DNA from: Methylomonas fluvii
GTDB taxonomy: Bacteria > Pseudomonadota > Gammaproteobacteria > Methylococcales > Methylomonadaceae
Assembly: GCF_014850975.1 (NCBI RefSeq)
Contig: NZ_JACXST010000001.1
Span: forward strand, 1,488,001-1,552,000
Length of the DNA: 64,000 nucleotides
Direction of reading: 5' to 3'
Under the pieces are notes generated by a model, which saw only the letters and a program-made list of their open reading frames with translations, was not told the origin of the DNA and ran no database searches. Each line of letters begins with the position of its first letter. Position 1 is the first letter of the stretch. This document shows, in pieces, positions 1 to 7,500 of this stretch. The position numbers were made by a program, and so were the translations under genes.

Positions 1-273
1 GCTGGGCTTACGCCAGACGATATGGTTTAGAATCCGGAAATGCCTAGCGACAGCTAATTCAACTTGCGTCCCCAAATGGGGTCCAGCGAATAAATACATA
101 GAACCGGCTGGCTTCAACACCCTGTGGTACTCGACCAGCACGGTATCCAGCCAGGCAAAAAACTCGGTTGGATTGCGCCATTGGTTATCCCAGGCGTTGT
201 CTTTTCCTGGCAAACCCAACAGCCGTTTACAGCAATATCGTTTGACGGACCAAGGCCGAAATTTACTTTGACT
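1..273 (-). pseudogene. DNA methyltransferase fragment, runs off left edge
   Basis: Reading the minus strand from 273 towards 1 gives an open frame of 91 codons that continues out of the window. Residues from about 21 onward read like an adenine- or cytosine-N4-specific DNA methyltransferase: a KDNAWDNQW segment, then NPTEFFAWLD, then a VLKPAGSMYLFAGPH strand typical of the S-adenosylmethionine-dependent fold, then HIVWRKPS. The frame opens straight after a stop codon (274-276) and has no plausible start. The N-terminal region where a DPPY catalytic motif would be expected is not present. This suggests a 5'-truncated remnant, though the rest of the gene lies outside the window. Its hydrophilic first 20 residues are not recognisable and may be non-coding. 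Confidence 0.6.
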
Positions 274-380
274 TCATTGAGCTAATAAATACCCTCATTA
301 AATGGACAAACACCCTAACCAAGTCTAATTGGCTGAATAAGATAGTCATGTGACCGTCAGCCATCCGCCACCAATTCAAA

Positions 381-412
381 AGACCAACTCGTTAACAGTT
401 GGTCTTTTTTTT
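381..412 (+). terminator. Rho-independent terminator
   Basis: A 9-bp perfect stem (381-389 with 397-405), a 7-base loop, and a run of eight T at 405-412. It lies between the methyltransferase fragment and the Fic gene. No intact plus-strand gene ends just before it, so the transcript it served has probably been lost. The sequence just before it, CCGCCACCA, resembles a tRNA 3' end, but no tRNA could be folded upstream. Confidence 0.75.
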
Positions 413-543
413 GCCTGCCATTTAGGGTTTATGCGGGTTCCAGATTTATGCAACAAAGCCGTATAGAACATGTAATTACCACTTTCGGGTGTAAATGGGT
501 ATATTTATGGATAATGGGTGTTATTGGGCGTAAGATTGGGCGC

Positions 544-1593
544 ATGATAAATTCTGCCACCATCCAGATTACCCCGGAGATTCTTGGCTTAATCGCCAAC
601 ATTGATGAGTTCAAAGGCGCCTGGCGTGCATTGGGCACACTGGCGCCTGATCGCCTTTCCGCATTGCGACGAGTCGCAACGATTGAAAGCATCGGGTCAT
701 CCACTCGCATTGAAGGCAGCAAATTATCCGACCGCGATGTTGAGCGCTTGTTGTCGAGTTTGCAGATCAAGACCTTTACCACACGAGACGAACAGGAAGT
801 GGCGGGTTATGCCGAAGTCATGGATTTGATAATTGCTTCCTGGGCGGACATCGCGCTGACCGAGAACCACATCAAGCAATTGCACCGCGACCTGCTGGTC
901 TACAGCGAAAAGGATGCCTGGCATCGAGGTAACTACAAATCGTCCTCCAACAGCGTGGTTGCTTTTGACGAAAACGGATTGCAACTTGGCGTGGTATTCG
1001 AAACCGCTACGCCCTTTGATACCCCAAGATTAATGACCGAATTGGTTACGTGGATTCAGGAAGAACGCAGTTCAGCGCGACTGCATCCGTTGTTATTGAT
1101 TGGTTTGTGGGTAGTTATTTTCCTTGAAATCCATCCTTTTCAAGATGGTAATGGCCGATTGAGTAGAGTGTTGACCACATTGCTGCTTTTACAAGCAGGT
1201 TATAGCTACGTGCCTTATAGCTCGCTGGAAAGCGTCATCGAAATGAACAAGGAAGCCTATTATCTGGCGTTAAGACAGACCCAGGGAACGATTCGGACCG
1301 AAGCGCCGAACTGGCAACCTTGGCTTTTGTTTTTCTTGCGTTCGCTTGCCGAGCAAATGCGTCGCCTCAACAAAAAAGTAGAGCGTGAAAAATTGGTTCT
1401 GGCGCCGTTGCCTGAGCTATCGCTGCAGATTGTCGAATTTACTCGAGAACACGGTCGCATGACGATGGCAGATGCCATCAGACTAACTGGAAGTAGTCGA
1501 AATACCCTGAAACAACATTTCAGGGCGCTGGTTGAGCAGAGGCACCTTAATCAACATGGTAGTGGTCGCGGTGTTTGGTATGAGCTTCGCTGA
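544..1593 (+). CDS. Fic family protein (probable AMP transferase), autoinhibited type
   Basis: Fic proteins transfer AMP, or another nucleotide phosphate, to hydroxyl side chains of target proteins. The core motif HPFQDGNGR is complete at residues 197-205, including the catalytic His, the metal-binding Asp and the phosphate-contacting Arg. An (S/T)xxxE(G/N) inhibitory motif, STRIEG, sits near residues 53-58, so this is a class II Fic with its inhibitory helix N-terminal to the active site. The last ~60 residues look like a winged-helix DNA-binding domain, as in Fic proteins that control their own expression. I chose ATG 544 because the 32 residues added by ATG 448 are unlike the family; neither start has a clear ribosome site. 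No antitoxin gene adjoins it, which fits an internally inhibited protein. Confidence 0.85.
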   Translation: MINSATIQITPEILGLIANIDEFKGAWRALGTLAPDRLSALRRVATIESIGSSTRIEGSKLSDRDVERLLSSLQIKTFTTRDEQEVAGYAEVMDLIIASWADIALTENHIKQLHRDLLVYSEKDAWHRGNYKSSSNSVVAFDENGLQLGVVFETATPFDTPRLMTELVTWIQEERSSARLHPLLLIGLWVVIFLEIHPFQDGNGRLSRVLTTLLLLQAGYSYVPYSSLESVIEMNKEAYYLALRQTQGTIRTEAPNWQPWLLFFLRSLAEQMRRLNKKVEREKLVLAPLPELSLQIVEFTREHGRMTMADAIRLTGSSRNTLKQHFRALVEQRHLNQHGSGRGVWYELR

Positions 1594-2067
1594 TCCAAAA
1601 TGAATCTCGGTTCAATTGCGAAATCGGGAATTGAACCACTTGCCAAACCAGCCGGCGAAACCTGCGTAAAAACAGCAGATTTCTGGCATTTCAAAAGGCC
1701 ATCAAAACCACTTCCTTAACAAACCCGCAAATCCCGGCATCCTTTTGCAATCGCAGAGTGGAAGCAGTTTGTCGCGGGTGGGGCACCACCACCAAATTAT
1801 CAAAGCCCAACTGGTCTCAGTTGGGCTTTTTTATTGCCTGTTACTGTGGGTTCGTGCGCGGCGTGTTGGTCCTGTGGGTTTCGGCATCGGGTACAAATTA
1901 ATTCGCTCTTGGGTTTGAGTCAACTTGGTGCGTATTTTTGTGAACTCCAACGGGAAGTTCGTCCTTTTGGTGCGTCGCGCCGCTATTTGGCTTAGGAGGC
2001 AGTGAGCAATTTTGCTGGCGAGAAAATTGCTGGCAAATCGGCAGGTCTCAACTGAAGGCGCGTCAAA
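1594..2067. other. Intergenic region with one terminator
   Basis: This is 474 bases without a credible gene. It contains the terminator at 1804-1833 and, just before it, a CACCACCACCAAATT stretch resembling the sequence in front of the terminator at 381. The last 200 bases presumably carry the promoter for the chemoreceptor gene, but I could not pick convincing -35 and -10 boxes. Confidence 0.6.
1804..1833 (+). terminator. Rho-independent terminator
   Basis: A stem of about 10 bp (1804-1813 with 1818-1827) closes a 4-base loop and is followed by a T run. It lies about 210 bases after the Fic stop codon. It resembles the hairpin at 381-412 in its core (CCAACT/AGTTGG), its preceding CCACCAA and its trailing TTGCCTG. 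Confidence 0.75.
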
Positions 2068-3240
2068 ATGTCCGTATTGCTGGTTAACTCGTTTCTCGGT
2101 CGCTTCAAGCTAAAAAATAAATTTGCGCTGATATTTACGCTGATTGTTTTGGCCGGCGCGCTGCCCTTGGCTATTTTCGTCAATGCGGGTCTGTCAATTT
2201 CCGGGCCACAATGGTTGGTGATAGTCTCCGTTAATCTGGCTTGGATAGTGGCGTTGTCAGCATTTTATTCTTCGCTATCGGGTGCGATTGCGGCATTGAT
2301 CGGCGCACATAGGCAGTTAGAGCGTGGCAACTTCAATATGCGTCTACAGCTTACCGGTCAGGATGAGCTGTCGCAGTTGTATAGCGGTTTTAACGAAACT
2401 GCCAAAGCCTTGGGTCGGCGCTTAGGCGATGTGCATGCGTCAATTCAAGAAGTGACTTATGCCGCCGACCAACTCAACCAGGGTGCCGGTTTCGTCGCCG
2501 AAAAACTCGATAACCAACGCGAAAGAACCACGATGATGGCGGCGGCCATCGAACAAATGTCGGCCAGTATCATGGGCGTGGCGGGGCAATGCCGGGACGC
2601 AGAGAAAATATCGTCGACCACGCAGCAGCTTTCTCAGCAAGGCCATCGCGCCATCGAAAGCTTTATCGCCGATATGAATGCGTTGTTTGGCGAAATTCAG
2701 GACTTGGCTCAATTGATGCAAAATCTGGAATTGCATTCCCAGCAGGTTGCCAGTATCTCGGAAGTGATTAAAGCCATTTCCGATCAGACCAACCTTCTGG
2801 CTTTGAATGCGGCGATAGAAGCGGCGCGAGCCGGAGAATACGGTCGCGGCTTTGCGGTGGTAGCCGACGAAGTACGTTCGCTGGCAAAAAGGGTGCGACA
2901 GTCTGCCGAGGAAATAACCGGTACCACCGAAGCCGTCCGGGAAAAAATTCATCTAGCCGTCCAATCCATCGCCGCTACTCGGGATCAAACGGAACAAGGC
3001 ATTAACAAAGCGTTCGAAGTTGAGCAATCGCTGGCCGAGATTCGGCAGTATGCGGATCAAGCCTTAAATAACGTAACGATGATAGCAACCAGTGCCGAAC
3101 AGCAAACCCAGGTAAGCCGGGAAATCGGCCGCAACATCGAGACGATTGCGCACAGTGTTGAACAAAACAGTAACGCGGCCCAGGAATCAGCTGAAATAGC
3201 CAGGCATTTGGCTAAATTGGCGCAAATCGTCGCTCATTAA
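2068..3240 (+). CDS. Methyl-accepting chemotaxis protein without a sensor domain
   Basis: This is a chemoreceptor signalling protein that would work with CheA and CheW at the inner membrane. Two hydrophobic helices (about residues 19-38 and 49-69) are joined by only about ten residues, so there is no periplasmic ligand domain. A HAMP region follows (about 70-122), then a long coiled-coil signalling domain. The conserved hairpin tip [20 protein letters not shown] is near residues 250-270. At 390 residues it is shorter than the usual 500-600, and the missing part is the sensor. The next gene starts 22 bases downstream and encodes a sensor-like membrane protein, so the two are probably co-transcribed and may act together. 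Confidence 0.92.
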   Translation: MSVLLVNSFLGRFKLKNKFALIFTLIVLAGALPLAIFVNAGLSISGPQWLVIVSVNLAWIVALSAFYSSLSGAIAALIGAHRQLERGNFNMRLQLTGQDELSQLYSGFNETAKALGRRLGDVHASIQEVTYAADQLNQGAGFVAEKLDNQRERTTMMAAAIEQMSASIMGVAGQCRDAEKISSTTQQLSQQGHRAIESFIADMNALFGEIQDLAQLMQNLELHSQQVASISEVIKAISDQTNLLALNAAIEAARAGEYGRGFAVVADEVRSLAKRVRQSAEEITGTTEAVREKIHLAVQSIAATRDQTEQGINKAFEVEQSLAEIRQYADQALNNVTMIATSAEQQTQVSREIGRNIETIAHSVEQNSNAAQESAEIARHLAKLAQIVAH

Positions 3241-3262
3241 CCAATATAAAGGGGAATTAGAC

Positions 3263-4243
3263 GTGCCCGATTATGTTTCAGTATTGTTTTTATTGGCGGC
3301 GGTGATCGCCAGTACGGCGGCATTTATGTGCTATAAAAACCGCCAGACGCGCCTTGAGCATCTACGTGGGCAACTGCATTGCCTGGAAATTACCGGCGCT
3401 TTGAAAAACCTATTGACGCAGATACAACAACATCGCGGCATGGTGAGCGCTTATTTGAACGGCGATCTGAGCTTTAAATACAAAATCACGGTATTGCAAT
3501 CCGACATTGATCGGCAGCTCGATCAGCTTTCCGGGCAGTTCAAGCGGTCGCCGGAATCGTTGCAGTCGTTCGTTGAAATTCGCGATGCCTGGAAACAACT
3601 ACAGCCTTCCGTGTTGCATCTGACCAAGGAAGCAAGTTTTGAACGGCACTGTCTATTGGCCGGTACTATTCTCAATTTGATTCGAGATATAGCGGAACAT
3701 AGCCAATTACATCAGGAAAGTATTTGTCCGTTCAGCTTTATAGAAATTCTATGGCATCTACTGCCGGACACCGCGGAGGCGATAGGTCAGGCGCGGGCTA
3801 TCGGCACCGGCATGGCGGCGGCCGGCCGCTGCCGGATCACCGATAGGATCAAGCTGGGTTTTCTGATTACCCGTATCCGTCAGGCCATCGAACGGGTTGA
3901 AGCCGGCATGGGCAACGCGAACATATCCATGGTTGCCGATAACAGCTTTCAGCAGGCTTCGGCTGCGGTTCATGTGCATATCACCGGTTTTATTAGTCAT
4001 ATAGAGCAAAAATTGCTGACCGTGGATAAGCCGGCGATTGATCCAACGACTTTCTTTGACACCGCCACGGGGACATTGAACAGTATTTTTGCGCTTTACG
4101 ATCAGGGCGAAGTGATTACAAACCATGCCCTGCAAAACCAACTTGCAAGTGCCAGACGACGTAGCAATCAGTCTATCGCGATTGTGTTGGTGAGCTTGGT
4201 ATTTTTAACGGTTTCGCTGGTTTTGACGCATGGGGTCGCTTAA
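3263..4243 (+). CDS. Membrane protein with NIT-like sensory domain
   Basis: I call this a NIT-like (nitrate/nitrite-sensing family) protein with moderate confidence. It has an N-terminal membrane helix (about residues 5-21), a long helical extracytoplasmic region, and a C-terminal membrane helix (about 304-322) that ends the protein. The segment QQHRGMVSAYLNGD near residues 54-67 matches the Q-x-x-RG-x-(S/T) signature at the start of NIT helices. There is no kinase, HAMP or methyl-accepting part. Translation starts at GTG 3263, with a good site (AAAGGGGAA) ahead of it. It follows the sensorless chemoreceptor by 22 bases, so it looks like the other half of a receptor. The ligand cannot be judged from sequence; NIT domains are associated with nitrate but many bind unknown signals. 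Confidence 0.65.
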   Translation: MPDYVSVLFLLAAVIASTAAFMCYKNRQTRLEHLRGQLHCLEITGALKNLLTQIQQHRGMVSAYLNGDLSFKYKITVLQSDIDRQLDQLSGQFKRSPESLQSFVEIRDAWKQLQPSVLHLTKEASFERHCLLAGTILNLIRDIAEHSQLHQESICPFSFIEILWHLLPDTAEAIGQARAIGTGMAAAGRCRITDRIKLGFLITRIRQAIERVEAGMGNANISMVADNSFQQASAAVHVHITGFISHIEQKLLTVDKPAIDPTTFFDTATGTLNSIFALYDQGEVITNHALQNQLASARRRSNQSIAIVLVSLVFLTVSLVLTHGVA

Positions 4244-4561
4244 CCGGCGAGACCAAGAGCCACGCTTTGGATGGAGGCAATTTACCTTTAGGGGGCTGTA
4301 GTACAAAATAAGCGGTGTCATTTCGAATTGCTTTGCTTAAATTAAGCAGTCTATGTCCACTTTTTAGGCAAGAATCCTGGAAAAGGCAGGATGTCAGCGC
4401 GCTTGGCCAACCTAGGCAAGACCCGTTTGTTGCGCTATGGTTAGGTCCGATTTCCTCCGGCGCCCTATAGCTTCGCGTATAGCGGGTCGGCCGAATAGCA
4501 CAAAGCAATTATCAATCGTCGCTAACCTAAACGCCCACGTCCATCCCCATTCCCCGACACA
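4244..4561. other. Intergenic region, no gene seen
   Basis: There are 318 bases between the NIT-like gene and the helicase fusion. A near-perfect palindrome, TGCTTAAATTAAGCA (4334-4348), could be an operator, but nothing else supports that. I saw no convincing terminator or promoter. Confidence 0.5.
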
Positions 4562-7500
4562 ATGGCTCAACCACCCGACAGAATCCGAGCCAAGTGCCTG
4601 TGCATCGACATTGAAACCGCCCGGCAGGATAGCTTGCGGCTGCGGGAAATTGGCGCGTACCGGCCGGATACCGATGCGCGCTTGCGCTTATCCGGTAAAG
4701 CAGCCGATCTGACGCAAAAGCTGGATCAGATCAGCGAAGGCGCGGCGTTTGTGTTGGGACATAACGTGATTGCTTTCGATCAGCCGGCTTTATCCGTGCT
4801 GCATCCCGATTTGGCGCTGCACCGCTTGCCTTTGGTGGATACGCTGGAGCTGTCGCCGGTAGCCTTTCCACAGAATCCCTATCACCGCCTGGTCAAGGAC
4901 TACAAGCTCTGCACCACCACCCGCAACGATCCGGTTCGCGACGCGGAATTGGCTTACGAGCTGTTTCTGGATCAGGCCGAGGCCTTGCGCCTGCGGGTGG
5001 CGGAATATCCCGATGAAGCGCTGTGCCTGCATTTTTTATTAGCACCGGAAAATGGCAAGGGCGTGGCGAATTTCTTCGCGACTTTGCGCGCGGCGCTAAG
5101 GCCATCTTTGGGCGATGCGCAAGCCGCCTGGCTACGGGCTACCGGCGGCAAGGTGTGCAGGGCCGGGCAGCAACGCATCGTCAACGACTATTTGCCGGAG
5201 CCGGATTGGCACAAGCCGCTGGCCTACGTACTGGCCTGGCTGAGGGTTTCGGGCGGCAATTCCGTATTGCCGCCTTGGGTGAGTTTGGCCTTTCCAAAAA
5301 CTAGAGAGTTGATCGCCATTTTGCGTGATGTGCCGTGCGGTGATGCCGAGTGCGAGTGGTGCCGGGAGCAGCACGATCTGTCGCAATTGCTGCCGCGCTA
5401 TTTTCCGGGCATCACGCAGTTCCGGCCAACACCAACTACCGAGGACGGCCGCTCTTTGCAGCAAGTCATCGTCGAACACGGCTTTGCCGGTACGCCGACG
5501 CTGGCGATTCTACCCACCGGCGGCGGCAAGTCCTTGTGTTATCAGCTGCCAGCGCTGGCGCGGTTTTATCGCAACGGCAGTTTGACGGTGATTATTTCGC
5601 CGCTGCAATCCTTGATGAAGGACCAGGTTGATAACCTGGAAGCGCGCGGCATCACTTGCGCCGGTTACATCAACAGCTTGCTCAACCCCACGGAGCGGCA
5701 GATGATGCTGGATAAGTTGCGCTTGGGCGATTTGGGTTTGATTTTTATCGCACCGGAACAATTCAGAAGTACGGCGTTTGCAAAGGCTTTGCAGCATCGC
5801 GAAGTCGGTGCCTGGGTGTTCGACGAGGCGCATTGTTTATCCAAATGGGGCCATGATTTTCGCCCGGATTATTTATACGTATCGCGCTTTATCAAGACCC
5901 GGCAAAAAGACAAACCGTCGCCGGTGTTTTGTTTTACCGCCACCGCCAAGCCGGACGTGGTAGAGGATATTGTCGAGCATTTTCGCAAGCGCCTGGGCAT
6001 TTCGCTGGCCTGTTTGACCGGCGGCGTCAGTCGGGAAAACTTGCAGTACGAAGTGCATGCGGTGCCGGCGCAAGCCAAATACCCGGAAGTGTTGCGTTTG
6101 CTGGAGCAAAGCTTGCGCGACGCCGGCGGCGCCATCGTGTTTTGCGCCCGGCAGAAGACCGTGGAGGAAATGGCCGAATTTTTGAAACAGGCCGGCCTGG
6201 ATTGCGGCTACTTCCACGGCGGTATGCAGCCCGAGCAAAAGCGCCAGGTGCAGGAAGCCTTTATCGCCGGCGAACTGCGCGTCATCGCCGCCACCAATGC
6301 CTTCGGCATGGGCGTGGATAAGGCCGATGTGCGGCTGGTGATTCATTTGGACACGCCGGGCTCCTTGGAAAATTATCTCCAGGAAGCCGGCCGGGCAGGG
6401 CGCGATCAAGATCTGGCGCGCTGTGTGTTGCTGTATGACGATACCGATCTGGATGTACAGTTTCGCTTGCTGCGCAATTCCAGACTGACGCAACATGATA
6501 TTGCCGCCATTCTAAAAGCCTTGCGCGGGATCGAACGCAAGGATCGCAGCGAAGGTTCGGTGGTGGTCACCAGTGGCGAAATCTTGCTGGAAATCCCGGA
6601 CAAGCACGGCATCGATCCCGACGCCGCCGATGCCGACACCAAAGTCCGCATCGCCGTGGCCTGGCTGGAAGAGGCGCGTTTGCTGGAGCGCCAGGAAAAT
6701 CATACCCGCGTATTTCCGGGCAGTTTGCAGGTGGCCAGTATCGATGAAGCCAGATTGTTGCTGCAGAAGAAACTGGGGCCGAATGCCGACATTGAGCCCT
6801 ACATCGTGCTGCTGTCGCAATTGTTTTATAGCGAAGATGACGAAGGCATCAGCACCGACGATTTGATGCTGGCCACCGGCCGCAATTCGCACGAAGTGCA
6901 GAGCATGTTGCGGGATTTGGACCGGTATAAACTGGTATCCAACGATACCGAAATCGGGGTGACGCTGTACCGAGACCCCGATACCGCCGACAGGCTGGAA
7001 GACTTGCGCAAGCTGGAAGACGCCTTGATTGCCAGCCTGCGCGAGGCCGCACCGGATGCGGATCGCGAGCAATGGCAGATTTTGAATGTGCGGCGGCTGT
7101 GCGATACCTTGCGCCGCGACGCCGGCGTGGAATTGACGCCGGACAAATTGACCCGCTTGATGAAATCGTTTGCCGAAACCTTTGGCGATGGCAATGGTCT
7201 GCGCGGCTTTTTTGCCTTACGTCCGGCCGGTCAGGACAATCGCTATCTCAAATTGCTACGTAGCTGGCAGGACATCGATACCATCCGCCATAAACGCATG
7301 CGGTTGGCCCAGGCCTTGTTGAATTACTTTCTAGCAAAACGCCAGGGCAATAACCTGCTGGTCACTTGCAAGCAGGGCGATTTGGAAGCGGCTTTGCAAG
7401 CCGATCTGACTTTGCAGGATCTGGATGTGCGGGATTGGCAGGTGGCCTTGGCGGCGGCGCTGATTTATCTGGACAGCAACGAAGTTTTGCATCTAGCGCG

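Noticed and set aside
340-420. tRNA or tmRNA gene ending in CCGCCACCA before the terminator
   Set aside because: No acceptor partner, T-loop (GTTCRANNC) or cloverleaf could be found in the preceding sequence.
5873-6496. Minus-strand frame of 207 codons inside the helicase fusion
   Set aside because: It lies opposite conserved RecQ motifs and has no family features, so it is a by-product of GC-rich codon use.
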